A stretch of DNA of 64,000 bases from Mikania micrantha. Taxonomy: Eukaryota > Streptophyta > Magnoliopsida > Asterales > Asteraceae. Position numbers and translations under genes: made by a program. Position 1 is the first letter of the stretch, and each line of letters begins with the position of its first letter. Shown here in pieces: positions 55,001 through 64,000 of the stretch. The stretch is from contig CM018680.1 of assembly GCA_009363875.1 (NCBI GenBank), positions 66,682,639-66,746,638 of the forward strand, in the 5' to 3' direction. The notes under the pieces are model-generated. The model saw only the letters and a list, made by a program, of their open reading frames with translations. It did no database searches and was not told the origin of the DNA.

Positions 55001-56654
55001 CAGCCTTGATCATCGAAATGATCTTTGGCGCATACATCGCTTTATCACCATAAACCGTCACGGAGCTCCCATCCATCGCACGTAAACATATCATCTTTCG
55101 TCGACATACTATGTTAGCCTCATATTTGGCTAACCAGTCCATACCCAAAACCACATCGAATCCCCCTAAGGTAATAAGAAACAATCGGACAGGGAACCTA
55201 TGACCTTCTATCTCCACATAACAGTCATCAATAGCCTCAGTCACCCTGGTCATCTTACCAATAGCCGTCTCTACATCAAATACCCGATCTATCTTCTTAA
55301 CCTTCCCAGATAACCCATCACAGAAAGTAGAAGACACAAAACTCATACTGGCACCAGAATCAAACAATACAGAAGCAGGAATATTGTTGATAGAAAAGGT
55401 ACCTGTGACCACGTCCGGGTCCACAATCGCATCATCCTTCGTCATCGTAAAGGCTCGTGCTTTAGCCTTCTGCTTCTCCTTTCCTTTCTCCTCTTTCTTA
55501 CCCGAGCCCGAAGCATCGGCCCGTGGTTGTCTGCAATCCTTGGACAGATGTCCAAACCCGTTGCAGTTGTAGCATCTGGTGGCACTCGGACAATTGCTGG
55601 AGAAATGTCCCGTCTTTCCGCATCGAAAACATAAGTTAGTGCCCACCAAGCACTGTCCGGTGTGAATTTTACCACACTTGTTGCATCGGTTCGCATCCTC
55701 ACGCTTCATCTTCTTGCCTGAAAACTTTCGTTGGTCTGTTCGACCCCTCTTAGTCCCGGAGGACTCTTTCACCTTTGCTTCTTCTTTGACTGGCTCGGCT
55801 GACATAACATCATCCCAAACTATGCCACTGAGCTCCACAGTGGAGTCATAAGTCTTGGGAGCATTCGCCTTCACATGTATCCGAACCTTGGGAGGCAAAC
55901 CCTCCATGTACAACTTCACCCTGCGCTCCTCGGTAGAAACCAAGTGAGGAACAAGTCTTGCCATCTCATTGAATCGCGAAGTGTACTGCCTGTGATTCAG
56001 GCTTCCCGCTTTCAGCACTAGAAACTCCCTTTCGACCTTATCCAGCTCATTCTTGGGACAGAACTGCTTAGTGACCAGTTCCTTTAGATCATCCCAAGTC
56101 ATCTTTTCCATATCCTCAGTAGTCTTGGATTGCTTGACGGTGTTCCACCAGTGAAGTGCCTCCTCAACGAAAGAGTGAGCTGCAAACTTGACAGCTTGGT
56201 CAACTCGGCACTCACTGATGGAGATAACAGCCTCCATCGCAGAAATCCAGTGGCAGGTGGCCACTGCGTCCTTCTTCCCATCAAAGGTTGGTGGGTTGCA
56301 TCCCTTGAAGGACTTGTAGTCACAGCCCTTCAGTTTCCCCGCCATAGAATCACCGCTCTTTGTCTCGATGATCACCACCTCAGCTTCCTTGGTGCTCTCT
56401 TTGGTTCCTTCCGACTTGTCTTTTAGAGCATCCTTCAGTGCCTTAGCAATCATTGCTGGCATCTTTTCATCCATGATCTTGCAGACCTCATCAGAAATAG
56501 CCTTCACCACGATAGGCTCTAGAGTGAACTCGTCTTCATTCTCAGGTTGCTCGTTGTGCTCGTGGTCGTCTTCGTTGACGGGTTCTTCAGCCTCGACATG
56601 TGGTTCTTCAGCTACCTGTGGTTTCTTTCGCGGTCTACCCTTTTGTCCGGCCAT
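52095..56654 (-). CDS. Gypsy Gag-Pol polyprotein, 1519 residues, intact
   Basis: A single frame from ATG 56654 encodes these domains. An acidic leader comes first, then the Gag core (about 125-270) and zinc knuckles CX2CX4HX4C at 342-355 and 361-374, with a CX2CX3HX3C variant at 324-335. The aspartic protease has DSGAS (432-436). The reverse transcriptase (about 610-800) has FIDD at 766-769. RNase H has D915, E952, D977 and D1020. The integrase zinc-binding site is H1104/H1111/C1141/C1144, and its catalytic D1174, D1235 and E1271 have the usual 35-residue D-E spacing. A chromodomain-like tail (about 1466-1519) ends WELEDEMRKMYPHLF. The protein assembles particles, copies element RNA and integrates it. 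No stop or frameshift is visible, so the element may be autonomous. Confidence 0.97.
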   Translation of the reverse strand: MAGQKGRPRKKPQVAEEPHVEAEEPVNEDDHEHNEQPENEDEFTLEPIVVKAISDEVCKIMDEKMPAMIAKALKDALKDKSEGTKESTKEAEVVIIETKSGDSMAGKLKGCDYKSFKGCNPPTFDGKKDAVATCHWISAMEAVISISECRVDQAVKFAAHSFVEEALHWWNTVKQSKTTEDMEKMTWDDLKELVTKQFCPKNELDKVEREFLVLKAGSLNHRQYTSRFNEMARLVPHLVSTEERRVKLYMEGLPPKVRIHVKANAPKTYDSTVELSGIVWDDVMSAEPVKEEAKVKESSGTKRGRTDQRKFSGKKMKREDANRCNKCGKIHTGQCLVGTNLCFRCGKTGHFSSNCPSATRCYNCNGFGHLSKDCRQPRADASGSGKKEEKGKEKQKAKARAFTMTKDDAIVDPDVVTGTFSINNIPASVLFDSGASMSFVSSTFCDGLSGKVKKIDRVFDVETAIGKMTRVTEAIDDCYVEIEGHRFPVRLFLITLGGFDVVLGMDWLAKYEANIVCRRKMICLRAMDGSSVTVYGDKAMYAPKIISMIKADVMMRRGCVAYLAYAIEERMDTRTIDNVPVVCNFPDVFPEELPGLPPEREIEFQIDLVPGAQPVAKAPYRLAPTEMKEMMTQLQELLDKGFIRPSVSPWGAPVLFVKKKDGSMRMCIDYRELNKLTVKNRYPLPRIDDLFDQLQGASWFSKIDLRSGYHQLKVREQDISKTAFRTRYGHYEFLVMSFGLTNAPAAFMDLMNRVCRPMLDRSVIVFIDDILIYSKNEGDHACHVREVLEILRKEKLYAKFSKCAFWLREVQFLGHVVNPEGIMVDPAKVETIMKWSPPKSPTEVRSFLGLAGYYRRFIQDFSKIATPLTKLTKKDVKYEWGPNQEQAFSVLKEKLTQAPVLALPDGNDDLVVYADASRQGLGCVLMQRGRVIAYASRQLKIHEANYPTHDLELAAVVFALKIWRHYLYGVRSTIYTDHKSLKYFFEQKDLNMRQRRWLELLKDYDCDILYHPGKANVVADALSRKTDHPAIRVKSYSLVITPDFLNELKQAQQEGLKEENVGFERVFGQVKNLEDNDHGIKLRFGRMWVPRNGDIRARILNEAHKSRYSVHPGATKMYQDLRQDYWWPGMKFNVMQYVNRCLTCAQVKAEHQKPYGYVQPLEVLEWKWEHITMDFITKLPKTAKRHDTIWVIVDRLTKSAHFLPIRETYTSERLSELFVKEIVTRHGVPVSIVSDRDTRFTSRFWKQFHDAMGTRLNISTACHPQTDGQSERTIQTLEDMLRACIIDFGGSWDDHLPLVEFSYNNSYHSTIGMPPYEALYGRRCRTPVCWGEVGQKEMGNKAAVIDMAEKLRVIKARMKAAQDRQKSYADKRRRPIEFDVGDRVLLKVSPWKGIIRFRKRGMLSPRYIGPFPIKARVGKVAYRLDLPEELNGIHPTFHVSHLRKCLADEQAHVPLDDIEVDNRLNYIEEPVAIVDTKEKQLRNKTVRQVRVQWKHRKGSDTTWELEDEMRKMYPHLFDM

Positions 56655-56987
56655 CTTAACTTTCTACATAATGCAACAATTGATGAGTCAGCATAGGAAT
56701 CAGTTTAGCACGAAATAAGTTTTGTAAATCGTTAACGACGTTGATCAAGTGTTATTAACCATTTACCCAACTCATAGGCTCTAAACGTTTCCCATCCCAT
56801 CTCTTCAATGTGCATGACACTAACTACTTTCATAACATTACATCTAACCCTTAACTCATACATAAACATTCAACTCGTGGCATCCGTCATCCGTGGTTGG
56901 CAATCCGCATCCATTGATCCCATTCTCAGTTTAAGTCTTGGCATTTGGGATGCCAAGATCTCTCAAACTATGGCTCTGATACCAACT
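56655..56987 (-). other. Leader between primer site and gag
   Basis: 333 bp between the 5' LTR and the ATG on the minus strand. It contains the primer-binding site next to the LTR and no long frame of its own. Confidence 0.8.
56973..56984 (-). promoter_or_regulatory. Primer-binding site for initiator tRNA-Met
   Basis: On the minus strand TGGTATCAGAGC lies three bases inside the 5' LTR. It is complementary to the 3' end of plant initiator methionine tRNA, the usual primer of gypsy elements. Confidence 0.93.
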
Positions 56988-59531
56988 TGTGAGGCCCCGA
57001 AACCGGGCACCTCACAGAGGTTGGTTTTCATCGTAACACATAGCTCTTAAACTAAAAACTTTCATAATCATGCAGCGGAAATGTAAACATAGTTTGATAA
57101 ACAGGAATCAATAAAGTGTCTGTATCAAAACATATCGGATTTGCCAAAACCAATGGATCGTCTAACTTGATGCCCGAGCTCCATGCCTTCTCTTATCGTA
57201 CCTTCAACCTGACATACATGCTAAATCAAGTCAGCTTACGCTGGTGAGTTCTAGTTTTCATAAAACAACATTAAACATACTTAACATACACATCATTTCA
57301 TACACATAGTCCATAACCTTAGCACATAACATCCTTACATCATCATCATCATACGTTCCACTGTTACAATACGAACAGGGGGCTTATGCCTGCACCAGGC
57401 TCCATACCCAGTTATAGTCGTGGTTGACTATCATACCCAGTTATAGTCGTGGTTGACTATCATACCCAGTTATAGTCGTGGTTGACTATCATACCCAGTT
57501 ATAGTCGTGGTTGACTATCATACCCAGTTATAGTCGTGGTTGACTATCATACCCAGTTATAGTCGTGGTTGACTATCATACCCAGTTATAGTCATGGTTG
57601 ACTATCATACCCAGTTATAGTCATGGTTGACTATCATACCCAGTTATAGTCATGGTTGACTATCATACCCAGTTATAGTCGTGGTTGACTATCATACCCA
57701 GTTATAGTCGTGGTTAACTATCATACCCAGTTATAGTCGTGGTTGACTATCATACCCAGTTATAGTCGTGGTTGACTATCATACCCAGTTATAGTCATGG
57801 TTGACTATCATACCCAGTTATAGTCGTGGTTGACTATCATACCCAGTTATAGTCGTGGTTGACTATCATACCCAGTTATAGTCGTGGTTGACTATCATAC
57901 CCACCCAGCACGAGAGCTGGTACATCTTTCATACTTATCCTATAACACGTATAGGAACATCGTTCGTTCGTCATACATGATATGCTAGCATTATATCATC
58001 TTTTACCATAATCATCATAACATTTACTGCTAGCATTATAACATCGTTCATAGCAGTCATCATGGCATCTTAGACATGTTATACTAGCATCGTCTCATCA
58101 TACCATCATAGCATACTGTCATCATGCACAGTTCATCATAACATACTAGCATCATCAGCATATCATAATATCATGTCATCATGCCTACATATCATACTTC
58201 CATCCCAGCAACCTAGGACCCTGTCATACTCCTATAACTATTCTCATAGTTATCATCAAGAAGCATGTTATCATAAAGTCATCATCATATCAAATGCTAG
58301 CATCATTTTCATGTCATGTTATTCATCATCATAATTCATTTCTCATGCATTCATCATACTTAACATACTTTCATGCATAGATCATACTAGCACATACGCA
58401 TGCATACATAGTCAGGGCATACCATCATTCATTCATCATCATAAGCACATAACATCATAACATAACCATAAGCATGTATGTCAGCCCAAAACAGTTAACA
58501 TGAATTAGGGCGTCTAGAACTCACCTGATAGTAGACTCCTGTTAACCTTAGCCGAACTCCTTAGCTGGGGCCTTAAGGACCTATATCAGTTACATCATAT
58601 CATCACATACCATCACATCACATACTTAGACTTAGAAATTATTCTAAGTCCTCATAGCCTACTAGTCCCCCTTTCTGAATCCAAGTTCTCGAAACCTAGC
58701 TAAGTGTTCGAAACCCTTGAAATTCGTTAAGTTCCCATGTACACGAATTGCCATGTACTCGAAACATCCCTTGTTCACGAAATGCCCTGTACACGAAATT
58801 CCCAAAGTACACGAAACCTGATGTACTCGAACTGTTATGTGTATTCGAACTAGGGTACACGAAAGTACCGTATTCGAACTTCTTGTACTCGAAATGCTCT
58901 ACTCGAAATGACCATACTCGAAATTCTAAGTATGATTTCGAGTACCCTTTGTGCAGGATTTCGTATACTCGTTACTGTCGTCTTTAAACATCTCATAAAT
59001 TCATCTAAGACCTTGGGGAGCTAGTTCTAGGTTCCTTATGTTGTTACCAACGTATTGGAACCTCAAAGTTATGAACTTTATGCATAAAGGTGTGAGCTTT
59101 ATGCATAAGTTCACCCTTTGTTTAACCATCCTAACTTTTGTATAAAAATCCAGCTTTCTATACATGAATCACTTACTTGAAGGTAGCTGATCCTCCTGGT
59201 AGAATCCCGTGCGTTTCCTACTTCGTTTGGTCGATCAAAGTTTGATTCTTGAAATTCTTGGACTTAAACTTCGTGTACTCGAGAGCAGATGAGCTTCCAG
59301 CCAAAAGTTCGCACATTTCCCAAGGCACTACTATTTATAGGAAGTGTCTTGTACTCGAAATTATGGATTTTCGAATACAGGCTTCGAGTACAGTGTACTC
59401 GAAATCCCAATGTCGAGTACACGAACCCGCAGCCCCAATTTGTTTATTTTTCGTCTATCTTACTTCGAGCTTGTTATTCGTTACCCATTTGTAAGTTCAA
59501 GTAACTTGTATTAAAATTTCGGGATGTTACA
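56988..59531 (-). repeat. 5' LTR (2544 bp)
   Basis: Identical in plan to the other LTR but 87 bp longer, which is exactly three more 29-bp units (17 copies, 57406-57898). Substitutions I see are T/C near 57390, T/C near 58219, T/C near 58697 and G/T near 58997. Confidence 0.95.
57406..57898. repeat. 29-bp minisatellite, 17 copies
   Basis: Same unit as in the left LTR. The G/A loop variants follow a different order, including a run of three consecutive A variants, so the two arrays have changed by unit gain or loss since insertion. Confidence 0.97.
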
Positions 59532-60017
59532 CAGACCATGATTCAACTGCATAATTACGGACCACTAAAAATCACGTACCACGTTATATTAAAATCACAT
59601 ACCATCATTTTACATGCATAATCAAAGGACCAACTGCATAATTACGTACCAATAATCACATACCAAACATTAAAATCACGGACCACTTTAAAAAAGTCGA
59701 AACAAACCACAACAATATGATACTCAAATTAAAGATAATAAAATTCTCTATTTTATGGTGTAATTTTTTTAAAAAAACGATTAACCGTTTAAAAGTTATT
59801 CGATTTTTAAAAAAATGGTGGAACTTGATTTAACCATAAAAAAAGTCAACAAACGTAGGTTATTCCTTTTTTGCCCTTTCACTTTTAAAATCACGCCAGT
59901 TTTTAATGAAAAGTTGGGACCACCAGATTTTAACCATTGATTATTTTGATCAAGGGCCAAAAATCATTCATATCCTTCTCACACTAAACCTCCTTTGTAT
60001 CAGATATGTCTTCTATA
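59532..60017. mobile_element. Right part of the split foldback element
   Basis: It continues directly from CAGAC after the gypsy element and ends at CTTCTATATA. Its right arm (CTTCTCACACTAAACCTCC, TTTGTATCAGATA) pairs with the left part at 49488-49593. The interior has repeated ATTACGxACCA and AAATCACxTACCA words. Confidence 0.65.
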
Positions 60018-60408
60018 TATGGGAGTGTTTCTAAGAAAACCATCATTTAGGAGAAAACTAAGAAAATTAATCACAATCATTACCAATTAATTTTTTTTCA
60101 TTTTTTCCTTTTCTATTACCTTTTATTATAAGATAATAAATGTAAAAAAAGAAAAAAAACAGAAAAAAATATGTATTTTAGGTTATTACATATATGTAAT
60201 TAGTACGTTACTCATACTGATTACATATATGTAACTTGATAAGTGACATACGAAACTTTTTGAGTTACATATATGTAATTTCATGGTTTACATATTTTTT
60301 TAAAAAAAATTGTGTTTATTATAATATTTCTATAATTATAATAAAAAATTTATTGGTTAGTATGATTTTCTTGGTTTTCTCCAAAATGAGAAGTTTCTCA
60401 TGAACCTT

Positions 60409-60410
<2 letters not shown>
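60018..60410. mobile_element. Foldback element, relative of 6741-7147
   Basis: The arms carry TTTCTAAGAAAACCATCATT and the complement near TTTTCTCCAAAATGAGAAGT. The centre has three ACATATATGTAA palindromes. A (TA)n tract follows (60411-60442). Confidence 0.75.
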
Positions 60411-60442
<32 letters not shown>

Positions 60443-60444
<2 letters not shown>

Positions 60445-61306
60445 ATTTGAATCTAATGAATACATGATCTTAAACAGAAAACCCTTAAACCCTATCTTTA
60501 CAGTTAGATCAACATTTTTTTTCTTTCTAATTTATTAATATGAAAATGGTATAAGTGTCTTTAACCACTCACCCGTATATATAATAATTTTTCTCTTTCT
60601 CTCTTATTTAAGATCACCCATATATATAATAATTTATTAATATCAAATTTCTCTCTCATCTATTACTTCTCTCTCCATCCGTTTATCTCTCTATATACAT
60701 TTGAGCTTTATAAAATATTACACATGTGTAGTGTAGAAATAAAAATATACACATGTGTGTATATTTTATATATTTGAGATTTATAAAATATTACACCTAC
60801 ATATGTGTAGTTTTTGGTGTTTTGGTTAATTTGATGTTCTTTTATAAATTTACACATTTGTAATTTTTTGTTTCATTTGTAAAATACACATGTGTAATAT
60901 TCATTATGGTTGAGAATATGTAATATTGTGTTTGTGTAGTGAAATTTGTGTTTGATACACATGTGTATATTTTTTTCTTTTAAAAAAAATATTTTTATTT
61001 TAGTAGTCAAACATATAGAAAAAAAAGGAGAGACTGACGAAGTGAGAGAGAGAGGAGAGAGGAAAGATAGTCTGATAAAGAGAGAAAGAAGAAAGATGAG
61101 AGATAATCTGACAAACAGTAAAGATGAGAGAAGAGATATAGTGAAAAAAAAGTCACTTATACTACTTAAAAGGTAAAAGAGTTATTTTCTTTTCAAATAC
61201 TCAATAAAATAATCAACTATAATTGTATATCACATACTTATTCTATTTAATTAATTAAAAATTAAAATATGTTTGATCTAACGGTCCACGTAGGGTTTAA
61301 TGATTT

Positions 61307-61312
<6 letters not shown>
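60443..61312. mobile_element. Longer foldback element (~870 bp)
   Basis: The left AAACCCTATCTTTACAGTTA with GATCAACATT pairs with the right GTTTGATCTAACGGTCCACG and TAGGGTTTAATG. Inner pyrimidine-rich (TTTCTCTCT) and purine-rich (GAGAGAGAGG) tracts also pair. Many ACACATGTGTA palindromes lie in the middle. The lysine/arginine-rich frame at 60946-61176 is the purine tract and not a gene. Confidence 0.65.

Positions 61313-61367
<55 letters not shown>
61313..61367. repeat. (TA)n microsatellite
   Basis: Uninterrupted TA tract shared as boundary by the foldback elements on both sides. Confidence 0.95.
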
Positions 61368-61370
<3 letters not shown>

Positions 61371-61762
61371 AGAGGATCAAATATTAACCCTCCCTTATAA
61401 CGTTAACCAGTTAACATTGGCAAAAAATGCCCGAATCTTTGAAAATTTTTTTTCATGGCCTTAATTATATATAAATAGGGGGTTTCTTTTTTGTGTTTTT
61501 GCTAATTCATCACCGTTTAGAATTTAAAACAATTGTAAGTTTGAGTTACACTATCTGATGTAAGCAGTGTAACGCAAACTTACACTTACTTACACTTGAT
61601 TTAAATTCTTAACGATGATGAATTAGCAAAAACACAAAAATAAACCCCCTATTTATGTATATAATAAAGGCCATGAAAAAACAAATTTAAAGATTCGGAC
61701 ATTTTTTGCCAAGGTTAACGGGTTAACGCTATAAGGGAGGGTTAACAACGGAACCATCCCCT
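61368..61762. mobile_element. Foldback element, relative of 20009-20395
   Basis: The end motif AGGGAGAGGATCAAA and the arms CCCTCCCTTATAACGTTAAC, TTTGTGTTTTTGCTAATTCA and their complements pair around about 61565. Confidence 0.8.
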
Positions 61763-61825
61763 ATATATATATATATCTATGTATGTATGTATATATATGT
61801 ATGTGTCTATATATATATATATATA

Positions 61826-62080
61826 TGGGATAGTTCGAATGTTAACCATTCATTGTTGCGATAACCGAATAACTACATCTTATTACTTTCGGGCCTACAT
61901 TAAACTAAATCTAAATGTGTAGGTTTTTTTTATTTTTTTATTAATGTAAGTGGGCCCTACATTAATTAAAAAAGAAAAAACCTACACCTTTAGATTTACT
62001 TTAGTGTGGGCCTCAAAGTAAGAAGATGTAGTTATTCGGTTAACGCAATACACATGGGTTAACATTTGATACTCTCACTA
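61826..62080. mobile_element. Foldback element, relative of 19407-19612
   Basis: Arms with GCGATAACCGAATAACTACA and TCTTATTACTTTCGGGCC words are mirrored on the right side. TA-rich DNA lies on both sides. Confidence 0.75.
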
Positions 62081-62085
62081 TATAT

Positions 62086-62289
62086 AAGTAAATGTAAGTA
62101 AGTGTAAGTAAGTGTAAGTAACTTGCACTTACTATAACTTCCAAACGGTGATGAATTAGCAAAAACACAAAAAAGAAACCCCCCCTATTTATGTATAATA
62201 AAAACCATGAAAAAAAAACTAAGATTCGGGCAAAAAACGCTAGGGTTAAGCGGTTAACGCTATAAGGAAGGGTTAACAATGTAACCTTC

Positions 62290-62292
<3 letters not shown>
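62086..62292. mobile_element. Single arm of a foldback element (relative of 20834-21242)
   Basis: It matches the right arm of the element at 20834-21242 (AAACGGTG, GAATTAGCAAAAACACAAAA, AAGCGGTTAACGCTATAAGG). The left arm is absent; a short TA tract and GTAAGTGTAAGTAAG repeats precede it. A (TA)n tract follows (62293-62332). Confidence 0.75.
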
Positions 62293-62332
<40 letters not shown>

Positions 62333-62335
<3 letters not shown>

Positions 62336-63838
62336 AAGGGTTCTAATGCTAACGTTAGGATAGAGCAATAACCTATTAACTTCACCATATTTAATGATCA
62401 AATTACAAGATGCTTATCTAATGGTTTATATTAAAGTATAATATAATAATGTAATTGATTTGAAAGAAAAGGGAATAAGGGTATTAATGTAATTTGCTAT
62501 ATTAAATACTTTACCCCATCTTTTTTTATACATCCATAACTTTTTTATACTATAATATTTTTTTATAAAAATTTCACCATTTTACTCGTCTTTTTTCTCT
62601 CTTTAATTCCGTTATAGTCTTGACTAAGTTTTTTTATTTTTTTTCGGATGTTCGTATTTACATCAATGTAACAAATATAAAACTAACAAATTATTTGTAA
62701 CGAGTTGTAACGAATTTGGGTTTACATTGTTGTATAATAAATAGGGGTTAAGTTTAAGAGTGTAAACGAGCCAAGCCGATCCTGAGCTCGTTAATTACAT
62801 TATATTCTTGACTAGGTTTTTTATTTTTCCGGATGCTCGTTAATTACGTTATATTCTTGATTTTGTAACGAATTTTGGTTTTTAAAGTACTAAAATGTAT
62901 TTACAATCTTGTAAATAAAATTTTTAAAGTATGAAAATGTATTTACAATCTTGTAGATATAACGAATTTTGGTTTTTATCAACAAAATGTTATAGTATTT
63001 TTTTAAAGTATTAAAACGTATTACAATCTAGTAGATATAACGAATTTTGGTTTTTATCAACAAAATGTTATAGTATTTTTTTAAAGTATTAAAATATATT
63101 TACAATCTTGTAGATATAATTTTTTAAAAGTATTAAAACGTATTTACAATCTTGTATATATAACGAATTTTGGTTTTTTATCAACAAAATGTTATATTAT
63201 ATTTTTTAAAGTATTAAAATGTCTTTACAATCTTGTAGATATAATTTTTTAAAGTATTAAAACGTATTTACAATCTAGTAGATATAACGAATTTTGGTTT
63301 TTATCAACAAAATGTTATACTATTTTTTTAAAGTATTAAAATGTATTTACAATCTTGTAGATATAATTTTTTTATAGTATTAAAATGTATTTACAATCTT
63401 GTAGATATAACGAATTTTGGAGCATCCGGAAAAAATAAAAAAAAATAGTCAAGAATATAACGTAATTAACTAGCTCGGTCGGCTTGGCTCGTTTACACTC
63501 TTAAACGTAAACCCTATTTATTCTACAACAATGTAAACCCAAATTCGTTACAACTCGTTACAAATAATTTGTTATTTTTATAGTTGTTACATTGGTGTAA
63601 ATACGAACATCCAAAAAAAAATAAAAAAACCTAGTCAAGACTATAACGGAATTAAAGAGAAAAATAAGACGAGTAAAATGGTGCAATTTTTATAAAAAAA
63701 TATTATAGTATTTAATATAACAAATTACTAATTTACCCTTATCAAATAATAAAAGAAAAAGCCATGTGTTTATTTCTGATTGGGTAAAGAGAGTTAATGG
63801 GTTATTGTTCTAAGTGTGAGTTAGTATTTGATCCCAAT
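62333..63838. mobile_element. Large foldback element (~1.5 kb) with tandem centre
   Basis: Long arms pair: CGGATGTTCGTATTTACATC, GTAACGAGTTGTAACGAATT and GTGTAAACGAGCCAAGCCGA near 62645-62790 meet their complements near 63465-63615. The centre (62870-63420) is a tandem array of about 60-120-bp units with TTTACAATCTTGTAGATATA and CGAATTTTGGTTTTTATCAA. The end motif AGGGAAGGGTTC is next to (TA)n. There is no coding sequence. Confidence 0.8.
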
Positions 63839-63852
63839 CCTATATATATAGG

Positions 63853-64000
63853 GGATGGTTCCACAGAAAACCTTTCATTTAAAGAAAACTAAGAAAACCA
63901 CTAGTCTACCGTTTATTAATTTAATCAATAGTTGAGATCATTAAGTCAAAGTTGTAAATAAATATTAATTAAATGATTTAATTATAACAGTGAAAGGGTG
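63853..64000. mobile_element. Left end of another foldback element, cut by the window edge
   Basis: It begins AGGGGATGGTTCCACAGAAAACC after a TATATATA tract. AAAGAAAACTAAGAAAACCA resembles the arms of the family at 60018-60410. The remainder lies outside the window. Confidence 0.5.

Larger units (their letters stand above)
49594..59531 (-). mobile_element. Complete Ty3/gypsy chromodomain retrotransposon (Tekay/Del-like), 9.9 kb
   Basis: Two near-identical LTRs, a primer-binding site, one uninterrupted gag-pol frame, a polypurine tract and a 5-bp duplication CAGAC (49589-49593 and 59532-59536) are all present. Transcription is on the minus strand, so the right LTR is the 5' LTR. Outside the minisatellite I see four substitutions between LTRs, so the insertion is recent. 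It interrupts an older foldback element. Chromodomain-like C-terminus and long LTRs favour the Tekay/Del clade, a call made from domain order and not from a tree. Confidence 0.95.

Noticed and set aside
52484..56718. Plus-strand and alternative-frame open stretches across the polyprotein
   Set aside because: They are shadows of the 1519-residue gag-pol frame on the minus strand.
60946..61176. 76-codon basic frame
   Set aside because: It lies on the purine-rich arm of a foldback element and its charge follows from the GAGAGA composition.

Overview
The window looks like nuclear DNA of a flowering plant, probably a eudicot. The evidence is two intron-containing class IV chitinase genes, plant-type hAT, Harbinger-like and Mutator-like elements, long Ty3/gypsy LTRs with an initiator-Met primer site, and fragments of plant xylulokinase, DUF604 glycosyltransferase and nicotinate/organic cation transporter genes. 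A daisy-family (Asteraceae) source is my guess from the repeat style and is not proven. Nothing prokaryotic (operons, CRISPR) is present. Only three reading frames look intact: the two chitinases and one retrotransposon polyprotein.

Layout. 0-7.2 kb: AT-rich DNA with a ~1 kb palindrome, a 39-bp satellite-like array, a Mutator-type element with 9-bp target duplications, and two foldback elements bounded by (TA)n. 7.2-18.6 kb: a decayed segment with minus-strand exon-like pieces, split by a solo LTR that itself carries a second LTR-like insertion. 18.9-21.3 kb: a 92-bp repeat and five (TA)n-bounded foldback elements end to end. 22.0-25.0 kb: seven tandem copies of a ~434-bp unit. 25.2-30.2 kb: LTR remnants, including a solo LTR with duplicated TCTAT. 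30.8-37.8 kb: a hAT element with a broken transposase, a captured xylulokinase fragment and a nested solo LTR. 38.0-44.6 kb: tandem class IV chitinase genes. 45.0-48.3 kb: a Harbinger-like element with a dead Myb-like gene, then a small hAT element carrying a DUF604 fragment. 48.6-64.0 kb: more foldback elements, one of them split by a complete, apparently young chromodomain gypsy element of 9.9 kb.

How it fits together. The chitinases are secreted chitin-binding and chitin-hydrolysing proteins typical of plant defence. They arose by duplication of a ~2.5-kb segment. The second copy preserves the empty sites of two insertions that enlarged the first, so the order of events can be read directly. 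The rest is a transposon graveyard with one recent arrival. The most unusual patterns are a group of foldback elements with different interiors but a common end motif beside (TA)n tracts, and arrays of short stem-loop repeats inside several LTR families.
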